From: Variovorax boronicumulans
Lineage (GTDB): Bacteria > Pseudomonadota > Gammaproteobacteria > Burkholderiales > Burkholderiaceae_C
Assembly (NCBI RefSeq): GCF_019352895.1
Contig: NZ_JAAAFX010000009.1
Location: 824,764 to 888,763, forward strand
DNA length: 64,000 nt
Direction of reading: 5' to 3'
This document shows, piece after piece, positions 30,790 to 38,575 of the stretch (the first letter of the stretch is position 1; each line of letters opens with the position of its first letter). Below the pieces are notes generated by a model, which saw only the letters and a program-made list of their open reading frames with translations, did no database searches and was not told where the DNA came from. The translations under genes were made by a program, and so were the position numbers.

Positions 30790-31176
30790 TCAGGGACGTG
30801 CGAGCTTCCAGACGCCGCCGACGCCGTCACCGGTGCGGTCGCCGGCCTTGCTGTCCTTGGCCCAGTAGTAGAGCGGGGCGCCCTTGTAGGCCCACTGCTT
30901 CTTGCCGTCGTCACGCATCACCACGCTGTAGTCGCCCATGGGCTTGGCAGCTTCGGGTGCGTCGAGCGCGGGCCAGTTGGCGATGCAGGGACCGTTGCAG
31001 GCCGACTTGCCGCTGCCGACGGCGTCACGCCCGAAGGTGTAGAGGCTCATGCCGTTCGGTCCGACCAGCACGCCATCCGCGGTGCGCGTCGGCGTGTCGG
31101 CGGCCATCTTGGGGGCCATGCCGCCGCAGCCGGCGAGCAGGGCCGCGGCCAGAAGGGATGCGCTGAACAGTTTCAT
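30790..31176 (-). CDS. Lipoprotein with Y-x-F/W-x-x-D repeats (COG4315 type)
   Basis: The 128-residue product has a lipobox (LLAGC, lipidated C17) and two family repeat motifs, YTFGRD (about 46) and YYWAKD (about 104). A conserved CxGxC pair lies between them (CNGPC). These are hallmarks of the secreted repeat lipoproteins of COG4315. The function is unknown; such genes often follow ECF sigma factors. AAGGAG precedes the ATG. The gene is third in a minus-strand run with a sigma factor and an anti-sigma factor. Confidence 0.85.
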   Translation of the reverse strand: MKLFSASLLAAALLAGCGGMAPKMAADTPTRTADGVLVGPNGMSLYTFGRDAVGSGKSACNGPCIANWPALDAPEAAKPMGDYSVVMRDDGKKQWAYKGAPLYYWAKDSKAGDRTGDGVGGVWKLARP

Positions 31177-31232
31177 GGAGTTTTCTCCTTCGGTTAAAAA
31201 ATCGTGTGACGGGTCATGTGGAAGCGTCGGAA

Positions 31233-31958
31233 TCACAGCTGACGGTACACCACCGTGGCAAGCCGCAGCAAGGATTCGCGCGGCAGCTTGCCGGCCAGTG
31301 CATAGCCGAAGCCGCCCTCGACCCAATAGAAGCTGGGAACCGGCCCCTCGGCCGAAAAGCTGAAGGCCGATCCGCCGGACTGGACCACGGCCGCGCCACC
31401 GTTGAGGGCTCCGAGGTACAGCGTGATGCGCTGTCCGGCGCCGTCTTCGAACATGAACTGTGCGCGCGCACCCTGGTCCCCGGGCAGCAGCCGACCGCCT
31501 ACCAGCGTGTAGCCCTCGGCCGACAGATCGGGGACCTTGAGCGGCCGGTCGAGCCGGCGCGACAGCCACTGCACCAGGTGCTGCTGCTCGGCCGCGGCCA
31601 CCTCGACCGGGTGACGCTTCTCGGGCGCGTAGACCGCATGCGCCACGGCGGCCGCGTGGACGAACTCCGGCCCCAGCGGGCCGCGCGCCATGGCCCGGCC
31701 GTGCGCGCCCGGCGACCATTGGCCGCTGGCCAGCCAGCCGGCCGCGAAGGCCATCAGCAGGCCAGCCGCCATGCCGCCCCAACGCATCCAGCGCGTCTGG
31801 TCGGCGCGGCGCCCCTCGGCCCGCTCCGCCGCCGCCAGCAACGCCAGGGGCACGGGCTCGTCGAGCACCTCACGGTGCAACTGGCGCAGGGCGTCGCGCT
31901 GCCGAGCCCAGTCGGGCAGGGCGTCGTCGTCGTCGTCGGGTGGTGTGGCGTGGTTCAT
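31233..31958 (-). CDS. Anti-sigma factor (membrane-anchored)
   Basis: The 241-residue protein has a cytoplasmic N-terminal domain with a run of five Asp (positions about 8-12), one membrane helix (about 59-77, GGMAAGLLMAFAAGW) and a periplasmic C-terminal domain with beta strands. This is the topology of RsiW-like anti-sigma factors, which hold the sigma factor at the membrane until cleaved. It lies 19 bp after the ECF sigma gene. No zinc-finger HxxxCxxC motif is visible, so it is a non-ZAS type or a divergent one. Confidence 0.8.
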   Translation of the reverse strand: MNHATPPDDDDDALPDWARQRDALRQLHREVLDEPVPLALLAAAERAEGRRADQTRWMRWGGMAAGLLMAFAAGWLASGQWSPGAHGRAMARGPLGPEFVHAAAVAHAVYAPEKRHPVEVAAAEQQHLVQWLSRRLDRPLKVPDLSAEGYTLVGGRLLPGDQGARAQFMFEDGAGQRITLYLGALNGGAAVVQSGGSAFSFSAEGPVPSFYWVEGGFGYALAGKLPRESLLRLATVVYRQL

Positions 31959-31977
31959 GGCGGGATGGCGTCGGGGC

Positions 31978-32481
31978 TCATTTGAGTCGGCGAAGGCCGG
32001 GACGGGCCGTGAGAGGCGCAGCGCCTTCCATCAGTTCGTGCAGGCGCGAGCGCGCCCGCGACAGCCGCGACATCACCGTGCCGATGGGGATGTCCAGCAC
32101 CCGGGCCACCTGGGCATACGAGAGATCCTCGAGCGCGATCAGCAGCAGCACGGCCCGCTGGTCCTCGGGCAGCAGCAGCAGGCAGCGCTGCAGGTCCAGG
32201 GTGCGGTCCTGGCCCGCATCGGCGCCGGCCAGGTCGTGCGCGACCTCGTCGATGTCCACCGCACGCGGCGGCGCCCGGCGCAACTGGTTTGCGAACACGT
32301 TGTGCATCAGCGTGAACAGCCAGGCCCGCAGGTCGGTGCCGACGGTCCAGAGGCGCCATTTGACGCAGGCGCGCTCCAGCGTGTCCTGGACCAGGTCGTC
32401 GGCGGCCCAGGCATCGCCCGTCAGCGCGCGCGCATAGCGGCGCAGGCTGGGGATGTGGGCGACGAGGGGGCGGGTGTCCAT
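31978..32481 (-). CDS. ECF RNA polymerase sigma factor
   Basis: The 167-residue protein has sigma region 2 (VQDTLERACVKWRLW, then AWLFTLMHNVFANQLRR) and region 4 (LPEDQRAVLLLIALEDLSYAQVARVLDIPIGTVMSRLSRARSRL) with the HTH. Length and spacing fit the ECF group that is controlled by membrane anti-sigma factors. The operon ECF-anti-sigma-lipoprotein suggests an envelope or oxidative signal. Confidence 0.9.
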   Translation of the reverse strand: MDTRPLVAHIPSLRRYARALTGDAWAADDLVQDTLERACVKWRLWTVGTDLRAWLFTLMHNVFANQLRRAPPRAVDIDEVAHDLAGADAGQDRTLDLQRCLLLLPEDQRAVLLLIALEDLSYAQVARVLDIPIGTVMSRLSRARSRLHELMEGAAPLTARPGLRRLK

Positions 32482-32529
32482 GACTACAGGATGAACACCG
32501 GCGGCCCCCGGTTTATTCCATCGCGGCGA

Positions 32530-33006
32530 TCAACGGTTGTGCGTTTTCATCGCACGCTCGACTTCGCGCTTGCCTTCGCGGTCCTTGATGGTGTCGCGCT
32601 TGTCGTGCTCGGCCTTGCCCTTGGCCAGCGCCACCTCGCACTTCACCTTGCCGGCCTTCCAGTGCAGGTTGATCGGCACCAGCGTGTAGCCCTTCTGCTC
32701 GATCTTGCCGGTCAGGCGACGGATCTGCTCCTTGTGCAGCAGCAGCTTCTTGGTGCGCACCGAATCCGGCGTGGTATGGGTCGAGGCGCTGCGCAGCGGG
32801 TTGATCTGCAGGCCGACGATGAACATCTCGCCTTCGCGGATCACGACGTAGCCGTCGGTCAGCTGGACCTTGCCTTCGCGCAGGGACTTGACCTCCCAGC
32901 CCTCGAGCACGAGGCCGGCTTCGAAGCGCTCTTCGAAGAAATAGTTGTAGGCGGCCTTCTTGTTGTCGGCGATGCGGGAGGAGGTGTCTTGTTTCTTGGT
33001 AGCCAT
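32530..33006 (-). CDS. smpB: SsrA-binding protein SmpB
   Basis: The 158-residue OB-fold protein has [27 protein letters not shown] at its start, [16 protein letters not shown] in the middle, and a basic C-terminal tail ([13 protein letters not shown] onward) that mimics the codon-anticodon stem. It escorts tmRNA to stalled ribosomes. The genes on either side are not operon partners; the next gene diverges. Confidence 0.95.
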   Translation of the reverse strand: MATKKQDTSSRIADNKKAAYNYFFEERFEAGLVLEGWEVKSLREGKVQLTDGYVVIREGEMFIVGLQINPLRSASTHTTPDSVRTKKLLLHKEQIRRLTGKIEQKGYTLVPINLHWKAGKVKCEVALAKGKAEHDKRDTIKDREGKREVERAMKTHNR

Positions 33007-33067
33007 GGCGGTCTCATTTGGGGTCGCATGGCCTCAATACAATCGAAACGCACACACCGCCGATTCT

Positions 33068-33514
33068 ATGAAAACCGTTCACAAGTCCGTCCTCATCTGG
33101 TACAGCGCCGAGGAGATGTATGCCTTGGTCACCGATGTGGCGAAATATCCCGAGTTCCTACCCTGGTGCGACCGCTCGCGGATTGTCGATCAGGACGAGG
33201 CCGGCATGACCGCCGAGGTGGGCCTGGCCTTCGGGGGCATGCACCAGCACTTCACCACCCGCAACACCCATGTCCCGGGCCGCGAGGTGCGGCTCAAGCT
33301 GGTCGATGGCCCCTTCTCCAACCTCGACGGCACCTGGAAGTTCAACCCCGTGGGCGAACAGGGCGAGCGCGCCTGTCGCGTCGAGCTCGACCTGAGCTAT
33401 GGCTTCAGCAACTTCGCACTGCAGGCGCTGGTCGGTCCCGTGTTCGACAAGGTCGCCTCCACGCTGGTCGAGGCCTTCGTGAAGCGCGCCGAGCAGGTCT
33501 ACGGCAAGACCTGA
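33068..33514 (+). CDS. START/polyketide-cyclase-like protein (COQ10/RatA family)
   Basis: The 148-residue protein has the COQ10/RatA pattern: SAEEMYALVTDVAKYPEFLPWC, then VGLAFGGMHQHFTTRN and a C-terminal helix VASTLVEAFVKRAEQVYG. The fold makes a hydrophobic cavity; COQ10 binds ubiquinone in respiratory membranes, and E. coli RatA acts on ribosome assembly. It overlaps the RnfH gene by one base. Together with divergent smpB this matches the common ratA-rnfH-smpB cluster. Confidence 0.9.
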   Translation: MKTVHKSVLIWYSAEEMYALVTDVAKYPEFLPWCDRSRIVDQDEAGMTAEVGLAFGGMHQHFTTRNTHVPGREVRLKLVDGPFSNLDGTWKFNPVGEQGERACRVELDLSYGFSNFALQALVGPVFDKVASTLVEAFVKRAEQVYGKT

Positions 33515-33846
33515 TGGTCCAGATCACGCTGGTGTGCGCCATCGCGCCGCGCAAGGTATTCGAGCAGAGCCTGAGCCTGCCCGACGGTGCGACGGTGGAC
33601 GATGCGCTGGCTGCCAGCGGCCTCGCCGGCGCGCTGCCAAGCTTCGATCCCGAGGCGATGACCGCAGGCATCTGGGGTCGCGCCGCGCAAGGACGGCAGG
33701 TCCTGAAGGAGGGTGACCGGCTCGAATGGTGCCGCGCCCTGACGGTCGACCCCAAGGTGGCGCGGCGCGAGCGCTTCCAGCAGCAAGGCGCGCGTGGCAC
33801 GGGACTGTTCGCGCGCCGCCGCGAAGGCGGCAAGCAGGGTTATTGA
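33514..33846 (+). CDS. RnfH family ubiquitin-fold protein
   Basis: The 110-residue protein has a beta-grasp start (ITLVCAIAPRKVFEQSLSLPDGATVDDAL) and the RnfH core GIWGRAAQGRQVLKEGDRLEWCRALTVDPKVARRER. Function remains unclear in the family, which travels with ratA/smpB. TGATG at 33512 couples it to the upstream gene. The C-terminus is basic. Confidence 0.9.
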   Translation: MVQITLVCAIAPRKVFEQSLSLPDGATVDDALAASGLAGALPSFDPEAMTAGIWGRAAQGRQVLKEGDRLEWCRALTVDPKVARRERFQQQGARGTGLFARRREGGKQGY

Positions 33847-33888
33847 GCGTTCGGCGCGGCCGGCGGCGCGCGCCAGACAGCGCCCCGG

Positions 33889-34404
33889 CTACTTGCAGTC
33901 GCTGTCGATGACCGACTGCAGGCGCTGCTGCTCCGCGGTCCGTGCCTTGTCGTCCATGATCTCGCGCTCGCCCTGTGCATTGACACGCGCGACGCGGATG
34001 CCGCTGTCCATGGTCGCCTTGCCCTGACGCGCACGGCCGCAGTTGTCGGCCTTGGCCTTGGCCAGCTTCTGCGCTTCGGCCGCCTGCTTGGCCTTCTCGG
34101 CTTCCTCGGCCTTGCGGGCCTTCTCCTCGAGTTCCTTGTCGACGCCCGAGGGTTTGGGGCCGCTGGGCGCCGGGGCAGAGGGTTCGGAGGGCGTCGCGTC
34201 GGCTGCTGCAGGCGTCGGCGACACCCCGTGGCGTGCCACCGGGACGCCGGCACGGCGCACGATGTTCTTGTCGGGGATGTCCGGTGGCGGGGCCTGGTCG
34301 CTGAAAACCTTCCTGCCGTCCTTGTCGACCCATTGCCACTGCGCGGCTGCCGCGAGCGGCATGGCACACAGACACCCCAGAACCAGCCAATGCACGATTT
34401 TCAT
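33889..34404 (-). CDS. DUF4124 domain periplasmic protein
   Basis: The 171-residue product has a signal peptide (MKIVHWLVLGCLCAMPLAAAA), then a DUF4124 domain (about 22-60: WQWVDKDGRKVFSDQAPP), and a long Ala/Lys/Glu-rich helical stretch (about 88-125). A C-terminal pair of Cys is retained (NCGRA and DCK). The function is unknown. It is convergent with the RnfH gene. Confidence 0.85.
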   Translation of the reverse strand: MKIVHWLVLGCLCAMPLAAAAQWQWVDKDGRKVFSDQAPPPDIPDKNIVRRAGVPVARHGVSPTPAAADATPSEPSAPAPSGPKPSGVDKELEEKARKAEEAEKAKQAAEAQKLAKAKADNCGRARQGKATMDSGIRVARVNAQGEREIMDDKARTAEQQRLQSVIDSDCK

Positions 34405-34492
34405 GAGCGGCAGTTTAGCGCCGCCTTACGTTTTGCAATACCTTGGCGTTGCGCGGCCGCCGCCTCACGCCACGGCGCGCGCGGCGGCACGG

Positions 34493-34756
34493 TCAACGGC
34501 CCTTGGCGCGGCCGAAGATGAAGTCCAGGAATGCCAGTGCGAGCGCGGCCACGAGCAGCAACAGACTGACGTGATAGCTGCCCAGCGGGTGTTCGTGCAG
34601 CACCCCTGCGGCATTCGGTCCGCTCATGTCGAGCAACCCGAAGATCGCCACGAAGCCAAGGCAGAGCGCAAGAGCGAACGCCCAACCCCAATGGAAGTGC
34701 CACCTGCCCACAGTGGGGCCCGTCGGGCGCCGCGAGTTCGGTTCCTGGTTCTTCAT
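34493..34756 (-). CDS. Small two-helix membrane protein, unknown
   Basis: The 87-residue product has two hydrophobic segments, FALALCLGFVAIFGLLDM (about 27-45) and LLLLVAALALAFLDFIFG (about 65-82), with a short polar loop between. I use the ATG at 34756, where AGGA lies upstream, rather than a longer frame to 34873. The family is not recognised. It lies between a DUF4124 gene and a cupin gene on the same strand. Confidence 0.5.
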   Translation of the reverse strand: MKNQEPNSRRPTGPTVGRWHFHWGWAFALALCLGFVAIFGLLDMSGPNAAGVLHEHPLGSYHVSLLLLVAALALAFLDFIFGRAKGR

Positions 34757-34869
34757 GATGATGTCATTCCTGTACGGATCGATGCCGCGGGTGCCGCGGG
34801 CGGCCGGAGCCGGCGCTTCTTCCAGCCGCCGAAGCGGCATGTCTGGCGCACCGGGCACCAGCGTTGGTT

Positions 34870-35361
34870 TCACTTCTTGGCGACGGGCGTCGGCACCAGG
34901 TCGAAGTGGTCGTTCTGGTACTGGAACAGCAGGCAGTTGGTGCCCGGCTCGCAGCCGCTGAAGTGCGGCAGCTTGCCCGGGATGTAGTAATACGAGCCGG
35001 CCGGGTACTGCACCTTCTTGCCGTCCTCGAAGATCGCGTAGAACACGCCGCTCAGCACCACCGTGGGCAGCGCCTGGGTGTGGAAATGGTGCGGGTTGAC
35101 GTAGCCGGCCGGGAACTCCACGAAGGCCTCGTAGGGGCCCTTGCCGATGATGTCTCCGCGCACGTTCGCGGCGCGGATGCCGCCCGTGCCGGGGACTTCA
35201 TGCCATTGGAGGTCCTTGGCAGGCAGGGACACGAGGGCCTCGGTCGCGGCCGTCTTGCCTGCGTCCTTCCTGGCGGGTGGGGTGGCCCAGGCGGAGGCCG
35301 CGACACCGGCGACGGCGGCGAGGGTCAGGGCGCCGATCAGGCGATGGACATTGTTTTTCAT
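34870..35361 (-). CDS. Secreted cupin domain protein
   Basis: The 163-residue protein has a signal peptide (about 1-26, ending AWA) and one cupin barrel with metal-binding motif HHFHTQ (from residue 91) and a second motif GKLPHFSG. AAGGAAG precedes the ATG. It likely binds a metal in the periplasm; the substrate is not readable. A divalent-metal dioxygenase or isomerase role is possible but only inferred. Confidence 0.8.
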   Translation of the reverse strand: MKNNVHRLIGALTLAAVAGVAASAWATPPARKDAGKTAATEALVSLPAKDLQWHEVPGTGGIRAANVRGDIIGKGPYEAFVEFPAGYVNPHHFHTQALPTVVLSGVFYAIFEDGKKVQYPAGSYYYIPGKLPHFSGCEPGTNCLLFQYQNDHFDLVPTPVAKK

Positions 35362-35435
35362 GGTTCTTCCTTGTGTGACAGCAAAAAAAAGGGGAGGGAG
35401 CGGCGGGCCGGCCACCGCTCGAAGACTCAGGCCGC

Positions 35436-36050
35436 TCAGACTTCGAGGGGCAGGCCCAGGATGTCGGCGGTGGTGCGGATCTCGGCCACCACGTCGGACA
35501 CGCCGCGCAGCGCCGCGCGATGCAGGTCCTGGTGTTTCAGCACGCCGCCTTCCTCGAGGTCCAGGTCGCGCGTGGCGCAGGCATCGCTGACGATGATGCT
35601 GTGGTAGCCGCGCGGTGCCGCATCGAAGGCCGTGGCCGACACGCACATGTGCGTCATGAGGCCGGTGATGACCAGCGTCTTGATGCCGCGGGCTTCGAGG
35701 TGCGCCTGCAGGTCGGTGCCCGCGAATGCGCTGGGCGTGGGCTTGCGCAGCACCACGTGGTGCGGGGCAGGGCGGATGAGCGAGTGGATCTCGAAGCCCG
35801 GGCTGCCTTCGGCAAAGATCGGGCTGTCCGACGGCGCGATGTGCTGGGCGTGGAACACGGTGATGCCGTGCGCGTCGGCCAGGTCCACCAGCCGAGCGGC
35901 CTGGCGCATGGCGGCTAGGCCATCGGGAATGGGCATCCGGCCCTCGAAATATTCGTTCTGGAAGTCGATGGCGATCAGCGCCGTCGTGCGCGGATCGAGC
36001 CGCGTGGTGGGGGTCGCGCCAGTGATCTGGCGGATGCTGGGGTGCGTCAT
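35436..36050 (-). CDS. Isochorismatase-family cysteine hydrolase
   Basis: The 204-residue protein has the catalytic triad D29 (IAIDFQNEYF), K103 (RKPTPSAF) and C136 (THMCVSATAFDA). This family includes nicotinamidases and isochorismatases; the specific substrate is unclear. I start at ATG 36050, since the upstream 28 residues read as non-coding. It is divergent from guaB. Confidence 0.88.
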   Translation of the reverse strand: MTHPSIRQITGATPTTRLDPRTTALIAIDFQNEYFEGRMPIPDGLAAMRQAARLVDLADAHGITVFHAQHIAPSDSPIFAEGSPGFEIHSLIRPAPHHVVLRKPTPSAFAGTDLQAHLEARGIKTLVITGLMTHMCVSATAFDAAPRGYHSIIVSDACATRDLDLEEGGVLKHQDLHRAALRGVSDVVAEIRTTADILGLPLEV

Positions 36051-36237
36051 GAGCGGGTGCCTTGTGTGCTGAATGTGTGACGGGCTGAAGCGTAAAAGAG
36101 TGCGCCGCCGCGCGATAGCCGTGGCGCCGCACAAGATTTGTGCAGATCGCGCACCGCAGTGACGTTTGGCGCGATTCGCAGGGTTCGTTGCCGCAGGGAC
36201 ACTGCACCGGCGCGTGCGGTGTAGGCCGACGCCTCGC

Positions 36238-36243
36238 TACAAT
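36238..36243 (+). promoter_or_regulatory. Candidate -10 box for guaB
   Basis: TACAAT lies 22 bp before the guaB ATG. The expected -35 region is weak. A GGAG ribosome binding site follows at 36253-36256. Confidence 0.35.
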
Positions 36244-36264
36244 TCGTCTTTTGGAGCCTTCCCC

Positions 36265-37734
36265 ATGCGCCTTCTCGGCAAAGCGCTCACCTTCGACGAT
36301 GTGTTGTTGGTGCCAGCGTTCTCCCAGGTCCTGCCCAAGGACACCTCCCTCGCCACCCGACTTTCCCGCAACATCACGCTGAACCTGCCCCTGGTTTCCG
36401 CGGCGATGGACACCGTGACCGAGGCCCGCTTGGCCATCGCGATCGCGCAGGAAGGCGGCATGGGCATCGTGCACAAGAACCTCACGGCGCAGCAGCAAGC
36501 GGCCGAAGTGGCGCGTGTGAAACGCTATGAATCCGGCGTGCTGCGCGACCCGGTGGTGATCACGCCCACGCACTCGGTGCGCCAGGTGATGGCGCTGTCG
36601 GACCAGCTCGGCATCTCCGGTTTTCCGGTGATCGACGGCGGCAAGGTCGTCGGCATCGTGACCGGGCGCGACCTGCGCTTCGAGACCCGCTACGACGTGC
36701 CGGTCAGCGAAATCATGACGCAGCGCGACAAGCTCATCACGGTGCCCGACGGCACCACGCTGGCCGACGCCAAGGCGCTGCTCAACAAGTACAAGCTCGA
36801 GCGCCTGCTGGTCATCAACAGCGACTGGGAGCTCAAGGGCCTGATCACCGTCAAGGACATCACCAAGCAGACCACCTTCCCGAACGCCGCACGCGACGCC
36901 AACGGCCGCCTGCGGGTGGGCGCGGCGGTGGGCGTGGGTGAGGGCACCGAAGAGCGCGTCGAGGCGCTGGTCGCCGCGGGCGTCGACGCGATCGTGGTCG
37001 ACACCGCGCACGGCCACAGCGCCGGCGTGATCGAGCGCGTGCGCTGGGTCAAGAAGAACTATCCGCAGGTCGACGTGATCGGCGGCAACATCGCCACCGG
37101 CGACGCCGCGCGCGCGCTGGCCGACGTCGGCGCCGATGCGGTCAAGGTCGGCATCGGCCCGGGCTCCATCTGCACCACCCGCATCGTGGCCGGCGTGGGC
37201 GTGCCGCAGATCATGGCGGTCGACAGCGTCGCCACCGCGCTGCAGGGCACGGGCGTGCCGCTGATCTCCGACGGCGGCGTGCGCTACTCGGGCGACATCG
37301 CCAAGGCCATCGCGGCCGGCGCCAGCACCGTGATGATGGGCAGCATGTTCGCGGGCACCGAAGAGGCGCCCGGCGAGATCGTGCTCTACCAGGGCCGCAG
37401 CTACAAGAGCTACCGCGGCATGGGCTCCATCGGCGCGATGCAGCAGGGCAGTGCCGACCGCTACTTCCAGGAATCGACCACCGGCAACCCGAACACCGAC
37501 AAGCTGGTGCCCGAAGGCATCGAAGGCCGCGTGCCCTACAAGGGTTCGATCGTCTCGATCGTCTACCAGATGGCCGGCGGCGTGCGCGCCAGCATGGGCT
37601 ACTGCGGTTGCGCGACCATTGCCGACATGCAGAACAAGGCCGAGTTCGTCGAGATCACCACGGCCGGCATCCGTGAGAGCCACGTCCACGACGTGCAGAT
37701 CACGAAGGAAGCGCCGAACTACCGGGCAGAGTAA
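36265..37734 (+). CDS. guaB: Inosine-5-prime-monophosphate dehydrogenase
   Basis: The 489-residue protein has the IMPDH barrel with the catalytic cysteine C303 in GPGSICTTR, the flap loop [10 protein letters not shown], and two CBS domains in between (about residues 93-205). It oxidises IMP to XMP with NAD, the committed step toward GMP. GGAG is placed about 9 bases before the chosen ATG. A toxin-antitoxin pair separates it from guaA. Confidence 0.96.
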   Translation: MRLLGKALTFDDVLLVPAFSQVLPKDTSLATRLSRNITLNLPLVSAAMDTVTEARLAIAIAQEGGMGIVHKNLTAQQQAAEVARVKRYESGVLRDPVVITPTHSVRQVMALSDQLGISGFPVIDGGKVVGIVTGRDLRFETRYDVPVSEIMTQRDKLITVPDGTTLADAKALLNKYKLERLLVINSDWELKGLITVKDITKQTTFPNAARDANGRLRVGAAVGVGEGTEERVEALVAAGVDAIVVDTAHGHSAGVIERVRWVKKNYPQVDVIGGNIATGDAARALADVGADAVKVGIGPGSICTTRIVAGVGVPQIMAVDSVATALQGTGVPLISDGGVRYSGDIAKAIAAGASTVMMGSMFAGTEEAPGEIVLYQGRSYKSYRGMGSIGAMQQGSADRYFQESTTGNPNTDKLVPEGIEGRVPYKGSIVSIVYQMAGGVRASMGYCGCATIADMQNKAEFVEITTAGIRESHVHDVQITKEAPNYRAE

Positions 37735-37740
37735 ACAGGC

Positions 37741-37810
37741 CCCACTGCGTGTGAGGCGCAGCCCCTCGAGGGGGCCACAGGCCGCCTCGGGGCGGCCCGG
37801 CGCCGGCCTG
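37741..37810. repeat. G+C-rich intergenic repeat, copy in reverse orientation
   Basis: The stretch with CCCCTCGAGGGGG and GCCGCCTCGGGGCGGC resembles, in reverse complement, the repeats at 51408-51567 and 61822-61909. It contains hairpin-forming palindromes. The role is unknown; it could act as a terminator for guaB or a repeat of REP type. Confidence 0.45.
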
Positions 37811-37818
37811 AAGCCTGA

Positions 37819-37872
37819 TCTGGCCAGACTTAAGAAATCTGGCCAGATTTGCTAGAATCCGGGCCAGATTCC
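37819..37872 (+). promoter_or_regulatory. Promoter and palindromic operator of the Phd/VapC pair
   Basis: Two palindromes share TCTGGCCAGA: one at 37819-37828 and a perfect 16-base one (AAATCTGGCCAGATTT) at 37835-37850. A half site GGCCAGATT lies at 37862-37870. A -35 (TTAAGA, 37830-37835) and -10 (TAGAAT, 37853-37858), 17 bp apart, flank the larger palindrome, so binding there would block transcription. This layout matches autoregulated toxin-antitoxin promoters. Confidence 0.7.
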
Positions 37873-37885
37873 ATTTTCTGGTCCC

Positions 37886-38134
37886 ATGCAATCCATCGGC
37901 ATCGCTGAAGCCAAGAACAACTTCTCGGCCCTGATCGACTCGGTCGAAAAGGGCGAGGAAGTTCGCATCACCCGCCACGGCAAGGAAGTCGTGCGCATGC
38001 TGCCGGTGCGCCGCAAGCCGGTGATCACCGACGAGCAGATCCAGCGCGAACTCGGCCAGATCGACGCGCTGCACGCCACCCTGCGCCCCGGCCCTTCGCC
38101 GCGCGCCCTGCGCGAAGAGGGCCGCCAGTCGTGA
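37886..38134 (+). CDS. Phd/YefM-family antitoxin
   Basis: The 82-residue protein has the Phd/YefM DNA-binding fold with IGIAEAKNNFSALIDSVEKGEEVRITRHGKEVVRMLP, and a C-terminal tail (about 55-82) that should bind the toxin. It starts about 20 bases after the predicted transcription start and has no good ribosome binding site. It overlaps the toxin gene by 4 bases (GTGA). Confidence 0.92.
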   Translation: MQSIGIAEAKNNFSALIDSVEKGEEVRITRHGKEVVRMLPVRRKPVITDEQIQRELGQIDALHATLRPGPSPRALREEGRQS

Positions 38135-38565
38135 CCGCCTTCGTCATGGACGCCTCGGTCACCGCCGCCTGGCTGCTGCCCGAGCACGCCACCGAACACA
38201 CCCGCAAGCTCTACGCCGCCATCCGCCGCGACGAGGTCGAGCCGCAGGCCCCCAATGCCTGGCAATGGGAGTGCGCCAACATCATTGCCAACGGCGTGCG
38301 CAGCGGCCGCATCCCCACGTCCGCGGTCGAAGGGCTGTGGAGCGTGCTCGACGCGATCCGCCACCGGGTCGAACTGCACGAGCTCGCGCCCGCGCAACAC
38401 AAGGCCGTGCTGGCCGTCGCCATCGATGCCGGCGTGTCGCAGTACGACGCGGGCTATCTGTGGCTCGCCAGATCGCTCAATCTTCCGCTCGCCACTTTCG
38501 ACGAGCACCTCCTCCAGGCCGCGCCCAAGGCGGGCGTGAAGCTGTTCGACATTTCAACGCTCTGA
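38131..38565 (+). CDS. VapC-type PIN domain toxin
   Basis: The 144-residue PIN protein has [15 protein letters not shown] at the start and acidic residues D7 and, further on, the [25 protein letters not shown] segment with the last Mg-binding Asp residues. PIN toxins cleave RNA, often tRNA or rRNA. It starts at GTG 38131. It ends only 10 bp before guaA. Confidence 0.9.
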   Translation: MTAFVMDASVTAAWLLPEHATEHTRKLYAAIRRDEVEPQAPNAWQWECANIIANGVRSGRIPTSAVEGLWSVLDAIRHRVELHELAPAQHKAVLAVAIDAGVSQYDAGYLWLARSLNLPLATFDEHLLQAAPKAGVKLFDISTL

Positions 38566-38575
38566 GTCCAACGCC

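Noticed and set aside
34757-34873. N-terminal extension of the small two-helix protein
   Set aside because: The extra residues are Pro/Arg/Ala rich and have no support, while the chosen ATG has an upstream AGGA.
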